Source: Candidatus Parepulonipiscium sp. PG-Nuni2H_MBin01 (GTDB lineage Bacteria; Bacillota; Clostridia; Lachnospirales; Cellulosilyticaceae). From it: a stretch of DNA of 32,762 nt. The DNA is taken from the NCBI GenBank assembly GCA_001994995.1, contig MDJM01000012.1, positions 1 through 32,762 of the forward strand, written 5' to 3'. This document shows, piece by piece, positions 1 through 7,768 of the stretch. How positions within the stretch are numbered: the stretch's first letter is position 1; the number at the start of each line of letters is the position of its first letter. A model generated the notes under the pieces. That model made no database searches. It was not told where the DNA came from and saw only the letters and a program-made list of their open reading frames with translations. Both the position numbers and the translations under genes were made by a program.

Positions 1-1639
1 TAGGGCTATATCCTAACAACGAACAACGCGATTCCATTAGCTGGTCTTCCATAAAGTGTGCGCTACCACGTCTAGCAATATATTCACGCGCAATCCATTG
101 TGATGTAAATCCTACCTCATATGCTCCAATGTGCTGATTAGGAATTAATATATATCGCGTATCAGGAGTGCTTAGTATTTGGTCTAGCAATAAGTTAGCT
201 TGAGTAACTTTCTTACCAGTAGCAAACGGCCAATAAGAACCAACGCCTTCCGCTTTCATCCCCTCAGAATCCAAAATACTTGGGTTTGCATGTCCGCGAG
301 GTGCTACTAATCGCCATAGCCATCCTAATGCTGGTGGTAATATGTGGAATAATCCTACAATTCCATACGTAGGCTCTTCTTTGGTGCACTGTGGTGTTCT
401 TACCCCAAAGCTTCTAATGTCTACTTCAATCGGTTTGTTTACTATGTCTTTAATTAATGTTCTAGGCAATATAACACGTGGGTTTGGACATGGCTTTCCT
501 AATTCCTCATCAATAGTATGCTCCCAAATTAGACAAGTTGCATCTGGGTTAGCTTGCATATTTAGGAATACTAACGGCTCCTTAGGATGTATACACATTT
601 TTTCATAATATGGTACAGAGCCATATTCAGTAATGTGGTTTACTCGTACAAACCAACCAGCCTCTCCATCTGTTACAACTAATTTTTTGCCAGTCTGATA
701 ACTTGGGTGGCATAGCGCCATATCATCTGTTACAGGATATAATTCGCAGCCTGCATTAATATCAATATAAGTGGAGTCTCCTGTCACCAAGTTTTTAGCA
801 AGCTTTAAACGGCCCTGCTCATCTTTATGAAACTGCTCTGCCATTTCACTTTTACCACCACCGCTTGCTCCCTCATGCATTATAGTCAATACATTCTCAT
901 AAGGTGTTACAACTTTAACAGTAGACGCATGCAACGTTACCCATCCTTCATTTTCGCCAAGGTTTAGCAGCACACCATAAATACCCTTCTTAGCACTTGG
1001 CCCTGGATATAGATTATATGAAAACACTTCGTGTAAACTATATTTTCTATTATGAACAACAACTTGCTTACCACCGTATAAAGTATGTCTAAACGGCGGA
1101 GCTACGTATACAATCGCGCGTGGTGCAAAACCATCTCTTAACTCATCTAGTGGAACTAGACCTTGTAAGTCAGCCAATGCCGCTGCAAAAAATCCTGTGT
1201 TTACTGGTGCAATAAGTAGTGATGGGTATCCATAGTCATGTCCACCTGACATAAATGGCATTACTATTAACTCACCTTGGTTTAGCCATTCAAATGTAGC
1301 TTTTCTTGTCGATTCAAATGGCTCTCCATATCTATCTTCATATCTTGGCTTATCTGTTGGCAAATCATCAGATATTACCATACAATCTGGGTCGCGTCTT
1401 CTCATATACATATCCATATAGTTTGCTGCTACCCCATTTTTACATCTTGTTACCTGAGCTTCTTCTATCCAACCTTTACCTTCTACATCATATCCTACTG
1501 AAAAAGTTTTATTATCAGCTCCCCCAAGTGCTAACTCTAATAGGTGCTGTCTGCTTTTTGGAACTACTAGATTATTTTGTTTTTCCAACAATTCTTTTAC
1601 ATCATTTGGTAGTATTAATTTGTCTAATATTTCTTTCAT
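1..1639 (-). CDS. DUF4914-type P-loop protein, PEP carboxykinase-like (3' truncated)
   Basis: The ATG at 1639 follows a GGGAGG ribosome site (1651-1656) and opens a frame that stays open to the window edge: 546 residues are visible and the C-terminus lies outside. A phosphate-binding loop, GASGGGKSEMA, is at residues 257-267, with a TDD motif near 304-306. A Gly/Asn/Phe-rich stretch (MPFMSGGHDYGYP, then PVNTGFFAAAL, about 127-155) recalls the substrate-binding part of PEP carboxykinase. Length and P-loop fit my memory of the DUF4914 family (roughly 620-630 aa), known mainly from Clostridia and Bacteroidetes and without an assigned reaction. ATP or GTP binding is likely from the loop; the substrate is unknown. 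The gene has its own promoter and lies beyond the terminator of the neighbouring operon, so it is a separate unit. It could also be a divergent ATP-type PEP carboxykinase, but the loop differs from the usual GxSGTGKTT. Confidence 0.72.
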   Translation of the reverse strand, partial: MKEILDKLILPNDVKELLEKQNNLVVPKSRQHLLELALGGADNKTFSVGYDVEGKGWIEEAQVTRCKNGVAANYMDMYMRRRDPDCMVISDDLPTDKPRYEDRYGEPFESTRKATFEWLNQGELIVMPFMSGGHDYGYPSLLIAPVNTGFFAAALADLQGLVPLDELRDGFAPRAIVYVAPPFRHTLYGGKQVVVHNRKYSLHEVFSYNLYPGPSAKKGIYGVLLNLGENEGWVTLHASTVKVVTPYENVLTIMHEGASGGGKSEMAEQFHKDEQGRLKLAKNLVTGDSTYIDINAGCELYPVTDDMALCHPSYQTGKKLVVTDGEAGWFVRVNHITEYGSVPYYEKMCIHPKEPLVFLNMQANPDATCLIWEHTIDEELGKPCPNPRVILPRTLIKDIVNKPIEVDIRSFGVRTPQCTKEEPTYGIVGLFHILPPALGWLWRLVAPRGHANPSILDSEGMKAEGVGSYWPFATGKKVTQANLLLDQILSTPDTRYILIPNQHIGAYEVGFTSQWIAREYIARRGSAHFMEDQLMESRCSLLGYSP

Positions 1640-1693
1640 AAAATCGTATGCCTCCCATTTTCTAAGTAAATTTAAGCTCCTCGCTTATATACT

Positions 1694-1722
1694 ATTATAC
1701 AATACTTTCCATTATTTGTAAA
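1694..1722 (-). promoter_or_regulatory. Sigma-A promoter of the DUF4914-type gene
   Basis: On the minus strand TTTACA (1722-1717) and a perfect TATAAT (1699-1694) are separated by exactly 17 nt. Transcription would start near 1687, leaving a leader of about 48 nt with the GGGAGG ribosome site. The rest of the 1640-1813 gap holds only this promoter and the terminator of the upstream operon. Confidence 0.75.
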
Positions 1723-1778
1723 TAGATTAGTGTTTTTTTATCACTTTTAGACTAAGCTTATATATAGTCGTTTTTTCC

Positions 1779-1805
1779 AAAAAAAAAGGAACCCCCCACA
1801 GTTCC
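1779..1805 (-). terminator. Rho-independent terminator of the amino-sugar operon
   Basis: Read on the minus strand, GGAAC (1805-1801), an 8-nt G-rich loop and GTTCC (1792-1788) are followed by nine T (1787-1779). It begins 9 nt after the stop of the last operon gene. Confidence 0.75.
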
Positions 1806-1813
1806 CCAGCTTA

Positions 1814-2728
1814 CTAACAATTCATAGCTATTAGCGCCGCTCCATATGATGCATCATGGTCTAATGCTTTTACTTTTGCATTCGGATAATACTCTCCTAC
1901 CTTTGTACAAAATGCTTCATTTATATATTTATTACTCACTATCACGCTACCATTTATTACTATGTTAAATTCTTTACCCCCAAATCCAAGCTCTCTCACA
2001 GCCACCTTCACATGTTTAAATAGCGCGTCGCTAGCTTCCTCCACAATATCAAATGCAGCTCTATCCTCCTGCTCACACGCTTCATCTATTAAAATAGATA
2101 ACTCTGCTATATGGTGCTTGCTCATCATAGGCTTATATATCGACGCTATTATCTCTTCTACCGTGCCAAGCTCCATATAGTCTAATACTAATCGAGTTAA
2201 CTTAGTAGGCCCACTTCTTCCATCATACGCCCTCATTATTGTATTTAATATATGCGTACTTATAAAATATGCACTCCCCTCATCGTCTATTAAGTGTCCC
2301 CATCCTCCCACTCTACACGTTTTCCCACTGCTGTTTATCCCATAACATATGGAGCCTGTTCCAGCTATCATCAAAATCCCTTCTGCACCATCCGTTCCAG
2401 CCATAAGAGCAGTCTGCGCATCATGAGTCACCACAGTTTTTCCTGTATATCCCGTTCCTCTTATTATGCTCGCTACATCCTCTTGCACACTGCGCCTCGC
2501 TCCCCCTGCCACTCCTATACACAACGCTCTACAGTCCACCAGGCTAAAACCTTGCCTAACTACTCCCATGTCCATCACTTGCATAATAGACTGCTTAGCC
2601 ACTTCATACCCACTCGACAAAATATTACTAGGCCCCGCCACGCTCGTCCCCAGTATCTTTCTATTCTCGTCACATATAGTAAGCTTAGTTTTCGTCCCTC
2701 CACCATCAATCCCAATTACATATTCCAT
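1814..2728 (-). CDS. BadF/BadG-family amino-sugar kinase (N-acetylglucosamine kinase-like)
   Basis: 304 aa, of the ASKHA sugar-kinase fold. The N-terminus has the phosphate-1 motif GIDGGGTKTKLTICD (residues 6-20). A second nucleotide loop, IAGTGSICYGI, is near residue 120, followed by GGWGHLIDDEGSAYFI, typical of the BadF/BcrA group that includes N-acetylglucosamine kinase. It should phosphorylate a hexosamine, probably GlcNAc or glucosamine at O6, in the cytoplasm with ATP. It is the last gene of the operon, 21 nt after the GH4 glycosidase, and a second BadF paralogue opens the operon. This fits phosphorylation of sugars released by the glycosidase, or of the imported disaccharide before cleavage. 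Substrate choice (GlcNAc, GlcN, MurNAc, disaccharide) cannot be told from the sequence. Confidence 0.82.
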   Translation of the reverse strand: MEYVIGIDGGGTKTKLTICDENRKILGTSVAGPSNILSSGYEVAKQSIMQVMDMGVVRQGFSLVDCRALCIGVAGGARRSVQEDVASIIRGTGYTGKTVVTHDAQTALMAGTDGAEGILMIAGTGSICYGINSSGKTCRVGGWGHLIDDEGSAYFISTHILNTIMRAYDGRSGPTKLTRLVLDYMELGTVEEIIASIYKPMMSKHHIAELSILIDEACEQEDRAAFDIVEEASDALFKHVKVAVRELGFGGKEFNIVINGSVIVSNKYINEAFCTKVGEYYPNAKVKALDHDASYGAALIAMNC

Positions 2729-2749
2729 ACTTCACGTCCTTCGCTTATT

Positions 2750-4036
2750 CTATTTACTAAACAATTCTAAATATTCCCCATGCGCCTCTAACATCTCATC
2801 TAATACCTTTACAGCTTCTCTTTGTGACCCCACTAACGGATTTATCATAAGCGCCAGCAGTGCTTTTTCATAACTACCACTAACCGCCGCCTCGCATACA
2901 GCCACCTCAAACGATTTAATTGTATTAACTAACCCTCTTACGCTTTTTGGCAACTTCCCAACCGCCACCGGCACAGGCCCTGCCTTTGTTATTACTGCGC
3001 TTATTTCTACCACTTCATCATACTCAAATTCATTCATAACCCCACAATTGGCGGTGTTTACAACTTGTATATCCCCTGTATCATTATATATAGAACATAT
3101 TAGGCTACACGCCGCATCGCTATAATACGCTCCGCCCCTCTTTTCTAACTGCTTTGGCTTAGTTCTTAAATTAACATCGCCATATAACTCAAATAATTCC
3201 TCTTCCAAAGCCATAACCTTCTCCGCTCTAGTTTGCTCACTAACCATAGCTTCCTCTAAAATCTCTTTAGCCATATAGTAATATCTATGATAAGGCGATG
3301 GTAACACCCCTAGCTCTTTTACAAACCCATTTATCCATTCCTTATTTTCTATATTATTCATACTATGGCTTCCCCATCTATCCAACACATAGCCTGTCAC
3401 ATCTTCCCCATCAACTTCCACGCGCGTTACATAGCTCATATGATTTAGTCCACCAACATATATCCTTACTTGTTCCTTATCCTTTTCCAATATTCGTGCA
3501 ATCGCTGTATGCATATCGTATGGCACATTACATAGCCCCACCACTCTTTTTATATTACTATACCTTCTAACCGCCTCAGTCACTATACCTGCTGGATTAG
3601 TAAAATTTATTAACCATGCATCTGGGCACAGCTGTTCCATATCTTTGCAAATCCCAAGAATTACTGGCACCGTCCTAAGCGCCTTAAACATTCCGCCAGC
3701 ACCATTAGTTTCCTGTCCATACATACCATATTTTAGCGGTATTCTCTCATCCTTTACCCTCGCCTCTAACAATCCCACTCTTAGCTGAGTCACCACAAAC
3801 GACGCTCCACCAAGCGCATGCGTTCTATCCAAAGTAAGATGCACACTCATTGGCACTCCCGATTCCTCCACCATCCGCTTAGCTAACTCACCCACTATCT
3901 CAAGCTTACTCTGCCCAGCTTCGCAATCCACTAACCACAGCTCCTCCACTGGCAAATACTTATGTCTTTTAATAAACCCTTCCACTAACTCAGGCGTGTA
4001 ACTAGACCCTCCACCTATAACTACCACTTTTAACAT
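2750..4036 (-). CDS. GH4 6-phospho-beta-glucosidase, ChbF/CelF-like
   Basis: 428 aa, full length for glycoside hydrolase family 4. The N-terminal Rossmann motif VVVIGGGSSYTPELVEG (4-20) binds NAD. Family signatures follow in order: TQLRVGLLEAR, KDERIPLKYG, GQETNGAGG, INFTNPAGIVTEA, GLCNVP (metal-ligand Cys), GLNHMSYV (metal-ligand His) and KRGGAYYSDAAC. These are close to E. coli ChbF as I remember it, the diacetylchitobiose-6-phosphate hydrolase, rather than to the alpha-galactosidase or alpha-glucosidase branches. GH4 enzymes work by NAD-dependent oxidation at C3 and elimination, needing Mn2+. The ATG follows AAGGAG with normal spacing. It sits between the solute-binding protein (a hairpin in the gap) and a BadF kinase. 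A 6-phosphorylated beta-linked amino-sugar disaccharide is the inferred substrate; beta-glucosides such as cellobiose-6-P are the alternative. Confidence 0.85.
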   Translation of the reverse strand: MLKVVVIGGGSSYTPELVEGFIKRHKYLPVEELWLVDCEAGQSKLEIVGELAKRMVEESGVPMSVHLTLDRTHALGGASFVVTQLRVGLLEARVKDERIPLKYGMYGQETNGAGGMFKALRTVPVILGICKDMEQLCPDAWLINFTNPAGIVTEAVRRYSNIKRVVGLCNVPYDMHTAIARILEKDKEQVRIYVGGLNHMSYVTRVEVDGEDVTGYVLDRWGSHSMNNIENKEWINGFVKELGVLPSPYHRYYYMAKEILEEAMVSEQTRAEKVMALEEELFELYGDVNLRTKPKQLEKRGGAYYSDAACSLICSIYNDTGDIQVVNTANCGVMNEFEYDEVVEISAVITKAGPVPVAVGKLPKSVRGLVNTIKSFEVAVCEAAVSGSYEKALLALMINPLVGSQREAVKVLDEMLEAHGEYLELFSK

Positions 4037-4072
4037 ATACTCATCACTCCTTTTTGTGCTTAATCCAAAATA

Positions 4073-4096
4073 TAGCAGACCCCCTAGAGCCTGCTA
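4073..4096 (-). promoter_or_regulatory. Intercistronic stem-loop between SBP and GH4 genes
   Basis: Inverted arms TAGCAG (4096-4091) and CTGCTA (4078-4073) close a hairpin extended inward by G-C and wobble pairs (about 9 bp, 4-nt loop). Only TATATTTT follows on the minus strand, so it is at most a leaky terminator. Such hairpins after binding-protein genes often protect the upstream message and lower downstream expression; that role is inferred. Confidence 0.5.
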
Positions 4097-4110
4097 CCTC
4101 CACATAAAAG

Positions 4111-5943
4111 TTATTCTACAAAATATATTTGTTCCCCTCTTATCATCTTCGCTAACATCATATTCATGTTACCATAGTAATAAAAGCTTTGCTGTATTTC
4201 TCCAGCCACTGCCTCTGGCATACTTAGCGTTGTATCATACACTCTAAGAGGTGCTGACTTTTCCACTAGCGGCATAAATAAACATAAATCGTTAGATAAT
4301 TCCATAAATTCATGTGTCGCTGCCTGTATCTCTTCTTCTGTCATAGCTGAGAATAACTCTTGCACTAACTCTGTTATATTATACTCTTTCCCTGTGCTTG
4401 GTGCCTCCAATATTCTATCTTCACCAGGCTCTAACTCTGGTAATCCTATCCTTGGCGATGTGTATAAGTTGCTATACGCTTCCCACGGATGTGCATACGT
4501 TCCAGAACCGGCCAAAAATACTCCTCCTACCATATGGTCTGGTCCATTTAAATAACTCCACACTGTCCCACTTTCCATCGGTGCATATTTTATATCAAAG
4601 CCAAACTCTTGTAGCATAGTAGACATAGCTTCTGCTGTTAGCATAAATGTTGGCCATGAATTTATAGTCGCTATTTCAATTTGCACTACCTCAGAATTCT
4701 CATTTTGCCACTTACCTTGCGCATTTCTACTCCACCCTATAGATTCTAACAATCTTTCCGCTTCATCAGGGTTGTAGCTATAATCAGTTAAACTATCATA
4801 AAATTTTTCATCAGCATACGTATCAATTAAACTCGGCACTAATCCCGTGTTTTTAGTATCGCTTAAAAAGCTACCTGGCTCTGCAATTTGTATTAAAATC
4901 TCTCTATCTGTAGCTAAAACCATAGCTTTTCTAACTTCTGGTATGCTAACTGGATACTTCCCTGCATTAAATGCATAGCCTATTTGAGACATTTCTGGTA
5001 CATATATTTTTCTCATAGTAGTTGCATATCTTCTATCCACCTGCTCAGACATATCAGGAGACAATCCACCGTTTTCTAAAGTGTACTGCTCTTCTAATAC
5101 AGAAGTAGCAAAGGCTTCTGCGCTACCTGCTCTTAACCCTCTTATAGTATCAAACGCCACATCCATTCTATAATGCGGATTTTTCTCAAACATCACCTCA
5201 GATGTTGTTACGTTTTTAATCATATACGGACCACTTGCCGCCACCTCAGTCGCATCTGGTTTATATTCTAGCAACCTATTATTTAAATCCGCAAGCAACG
5301 TATTTCCATCTTCAGTCATTTTATAACTTCCAGTAGCTTCATTAATTACTCTATAATTATCTGCGATATTTTTATATTCTTGTGCATACTCTCCGTACAC
5401 AGCACTTGGCGACATAATCGGTAAAGTAAATGCAATATTTAACAATAGCGGACTCTCTAATACATACTCCACCTTTACTGTTAAATCATCCACTTTCTCA
5501 ATGCTTGTTGCATAACTCCAAAACGCACTCTTCCCTACATTCACATAATAATTAGTTATTACATCCTCAGCAGTAAGCGCTGTTCCGTCGCTCCACTTTA
5601 ATCCATCTTTTAACTTTAGCGTTAACGTCGTTCCTTCCATCTCATACGACTCTAACAAGCTCGGCTTAAAAGTCTTTTCTGGTAGCGGCGAATAATCACA
5701 TAAATAATCATACACTAACGGCTGTATCGACCATCCTATCCCTGCTGTATCATACGGATTTCCATTAAACGCTGGTGGTGGTTGTATATCTATTAACGTA
5801 GTTAACACCTTACTAGTGTTAATATTATCACTCTCTAACTTAAACTCAGTATTAGCCAAAACTGGTGGCGCACTATCCACCGTACTATTATGGCAACCTA
5901 CTAATCCTAGTGTCACCACCAATCCTAATGCCCATAATCTCAT
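4111..5943 (-). CDS. Family 5 extracellular solute-binding lipoprotein (Opp/Dpp type)
   Basis: 610 aa. The N-terminus is a lipoprotein signal: a short hydrophobic run ending in the lipobox LVGC (Cys17), so the mature protein is anchored outside the membrane by a lipidated Cys. The body has family-5 features: a proline-rich start, YDYLCDYSPLP, LKDGLKWSDGTALTAEDV (about 110-130), and a late RKAMVLATDRE segment. At 610 aa it is longer than the usual 530-560 residues. These proteins deliver peptides, but also chitobiose and other oligosaccharides, to Opp/Dpp-type importers; the two permeases and two ATPases upstream are the obvious partners. The neighbouring MurQ, kinases and GH4 favour an amino-sugar or muropeptide ligand (inference). 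The ATG at 5943 has GAAGGGAG upstream. Confidence 0.85.
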   Translation of the reverse strand: MRLWALGLVVTLGLVGCHNSTVDSAPPVLANTEFKLESDNINTSKVLTTLIDIQPPPAFNGNPYDTAGIGWSIQPLVYDYLCDYSPLPEKTFKPSLLESYEMEGTTLTLKLKDGLKWSDGTALTAEDVITNYYVNVGKSAFWSYATSIEKVDDLTVKVEYVLESPLLLNIAFTLPIMSPSAVYGEYAQEYKNIADNYRVINEATGSYKMTEDGNTLLADLNNRLLEYKPDATEVAASGPYMIKNVTTSEVMFEKNPHYRMDVAFDTIRGLRAGSAEAFATSVLEEQYTLENGGLSPDMSEQVDRRYATTMRKIYVPEMSQIGYAFNAGKYPVSIPEVRKAMVLATDREILIQIAEPGSFLSDTKNTGLVPSLIDTYADEKFYDSLTDYSYNPDEAERLLESIGWSRNAQGKWQNENSEVVQIEIATINSWPTFMLTAEAMSTMLQEFGFDIKYAPMESGTVWSYLNGPDHMVGGVFLAGSGTYAHPWEAYSNLYTSPRIGLPELEPGEDRILEAPSTGKEYNITELVQELFSAMTEEEIQAATHEFMELSNDLCLFMPLVEKSAPLRVYDTTLSMPEAVAGEIQQSFYYYGNMNMMLAKMIRGEQIYFVE

Positions 5944-5969
5944 ACCACACTCTCCCTTCTTACCTCACA

Positions 5970-6662
5970 CTATATATCATCTCTTACAATTCTCTTATGC
6001 CTCTCATCCACAGCAAATGCTTCCGCATATTCTCTCCTTACATCAATTCCTCTTAATCTTTTAAGTAATGAATAATACTCCTTGTACGGATAAGAACTGC
6101 TGTTTAACGCAAACCAATGATGATTTATCGCCTTATCCCACAACTCATATGCTTCTTTAGTCACACCCACATATAAATATGGTTTAAACCCAGTTGGGTC
6201 CTCCCAATTTTCCGCATAATATGGCCCTCCTGCATAATGCGCTGGCAAATCCCTCTCTATAGAAGCAAGCCCCGCATAAAACTGCGACTTATTCACAATA
6301 TCATGAGTTAACGCATGGTCTTTATGCATACTGCTACTCCAATGCGTAATTAGCACATTAGGCTTATACTTTCGTATTAAATCGCACAGCTCCCACTTTA
6401 CATCCTCGCTATCTGGCAACTCACCATCAGTATGCCTTAGCACCTCTGCACAACCCCCAAGCTCCTTCGCAAATTTGTTAGCCTCATCTATCTTTTGCTC
6501 TCTATACTCAGAAACACTCATACCTGCCGGATTTCCTCTTTCCCCTCCCGTCAAAGCCACTGTCACTATCTTATCACCTTTTATAGCCGCACCTGCCAGC
6601 ACACCTCCTGCGGTTAACTCCATATCTCCCACATGTCCACCAACTGCCATTATAGTTCTCAT
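5970..6662 (-). CDS. PIG-L/LmbE-family deacetylase with variant AHPDD motif
   Basis: 230 aa from the preferred ATG at 6662; an in-frame ATG at 6671 adds three residues but leaves only 2 nt after the AAAGG site. PIG-L enzymes are Zn-dependent N-deacetylases of GlcNAc-containing molecules (MshB, BshB, archaeal diacetylchitobiose deacetylase). The usual AHPDD is GHVGD here (residues 12-16 counted from 6671), followed by ME. The zinc-ligand His13 and Asp16 remain, but the Asp that acts as general base is Gly15. The second zinc region is present as HKDH (116-119), with His123 nearby. It lies between the GNAT protein and the binding lipoprotein. By analogy with E. coli ChbG-ChbF, where chitobiose must be deacetylated before GH4 cleavage, it may deacetylate the imported disaccharide. 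The motif change leaves activity open. Confidence 0.75.
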   Translation of the reverse strand: MRTIMAVGGHVGDMELTAGGVLAGAAIKGDKIVTVALTGGERGNPAGMSVSEYREQKIDEANKFAKELGGCAEVLRHTDGELPDSEDVKWELCDLIRKYKPNVLITHWSSSMHKDHALTHDIVNKSQFYAGLASIERDLPAHYAGGPYYAENWEDPTGFKPYLYVGVTKEAYELWDKAINHHWFALNSSSYPYKEYYSLLKRLRGIDVRREYAEAFAVDERHKRIVRDDI

Positions 6663-6678
6663 AAGTCCCATCGCCTTT

Positions 6679-7560
6679 CTACTTTCTCATAACTTGCCAC
6701 ACCTTAACAATCTTAAAACCTGCTGACTCATAAATTCTACCTGCAGGATTATTATCCCCAGTAAATAAACTCATATACGTTGCCCCTTGCTGTGCAAGTC
6801 GTGAACATAGCTCGCCAAACAGAGCCTTTCCTGCCCCATACTTTCTATACTCAGAATGCACTCCAATCCCTATAAAACTTCCTCTTCCATTATCCATCAC
6901 CTTTAACGGCCCTGTAAATCCACACACCTTATTACCATCCACAACAACCAAAACAGGCTCCGTTGCTTCTTTTATACCTTCTTCCCACAACTTATTCCCT
7001 AAATCCACAAACAGCTCATCTAATCCTGTGTGCTTGTCTTTATCCAAATAGTCTATCTTAAGACCATTTTGCTCCAATTTAGTCATATCCACTTTATCAT
7101 TTGTTATATGTTTATAATAAGTATTTTGCGCCAACACATCCTTATATCCCATATTTTTAAAGAATATATAAGCACCACTTGCCACATCCACCCCTGGCGC
7201 ATTTGGATGTTCATCGCCCGCAGTCCCTGGTATAATCCACTCCAAATTAGCTGGATTAAAAAAGCTACACTCATATTTATCGCTCGGATACTTCTGCTCT
7301 ATAAAACTTAGCAACTGGGTTGCTATCCGCTTTCTTCTATACTCCTTATTCACTGCTACAAAAGTTATATAGAACACATTATCCTTTTTAACACCACTTA
7401 CAAATCCAACAAATTGTCCTTGTTCGTAATATTCATATAGCGTATCAAATAACCGCGAAAACTTTTCTAAATCCAATTTTTTATATTCAAGGCCATCATA
7501 TTCAATAACATCGTTATATAATGCCAATGCATTCTCATACTCTTTTGCTTTTAGAATCAT
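6679..7560 (-). CDS. Double GNAT-domain acetyltransferase
   Basis: 293 aa with two GNAT folds. The first (about 1-150) contains YITFVAVNKEYRRKRIATQL, where the acetyl-CoA loop has Ile in place of the usual Gly (RKRIAT). The second (about 165-293) contains GIGVHSEYRKYGAGKALF with an intact R-x-x-G-x-G/A loop, then the typical NPAGRIYESAGFKIV ending. This suggests the C-terminal half binds acetyl-CoA and the N-terminal half is degenerate. The start at 7560 has GGAGGGAG upstream and overlaps the end of the 77-aa membrane-protein gene by 26 nt, so translation is probably coupled. In this operon it may acetylate an amino sugar or a peptide amine, opposing the neighbouring deacetylase (inference). 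The substrate is not visible from sequence. Confidence 0.78.
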   Translation of the reverse strand: MILKAKEYENALALYNDVIEYDGLEYKKLDLEKFSRLFDTLYEYYEQGQFVGFVSGVKKDNVFYITFVAVNKEYRRKRIATQLLSFIEQKYPSDKYECSFFNPANLEWIIPGTAGDEHPNAPGVDVASGAYIFFKNMGYKDVLAQNTYYKHITNDKVDMTKLEQNGLKIDYLDKDKHTGLDELFVDLGNKLWEEGIKEATEPVLVVVDGNKVCGFTGPLKVMDNGRGSFIGIGVHSEYRKYGAGKALFGELCSRLAQQGATYMSLFTGDNNPAGRIYESAGFKIVKVWQVMRK

Positions 7561-7768
7561 TATTCTCCCTCCTATTAATCCACCTTATAAGCATCATACT
7601 CATACCCACCACAAAACTATTAATAATCACAATCAAGCTATACACCACAACAGCTTCCATACTACCCCTGCTAATCACCATACCTATAACAGCCATTACC
7701 ACAAAAACTATACCCACACTGCCTATACCATATAAATATTTTTCTAATTGTCTCAAAAAATCATTCAC
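7535..7768 (-). CDS. Small two-helix membrane protein, unknown function
   Basis: 77 aa, with two hydrophobic helices (about residues 14-33 and 39-62), a short polar N-terminus and a basic tail (RWINRRENNDSKSKRV). The start codon overlaps the stop of the preceding ABC ATPase in an ATGA junction (7765-7768), and its 3' end overlaps the GNAT gene by 26 nt. Both junctions point to translational coupling inside the operon. No family recognised. It could be an accessory subunit or regulator of the ABC importer, but nothing in the sequence proves that. Confidence 0.6.
   Translation of the reverse strand: MNDFLRQLEKYLYGIGSVGIVFVVMAVIGMVISRGSMEAVVVYSLIVIINSFVVGMSMMLIRWINRRENNDSKSKRV

Noticed and set aside
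342..1641. Plus-strand ORFs opposite the DUF4914-type gene
   Set aside because: They lie antisense to a 546-codon frame with a P-loop, promoter and ribosome site; their hydrophobic, low-complexity products match no family.
2294..2873. Plus-strand ORFs of 135-158 codons opposite the BadF and GH4 genes
   Set aside because: Their composition (Ser, His, Tyr rich) is typical of the antisense of AT-rich genes, and no ribosome sites were seen.
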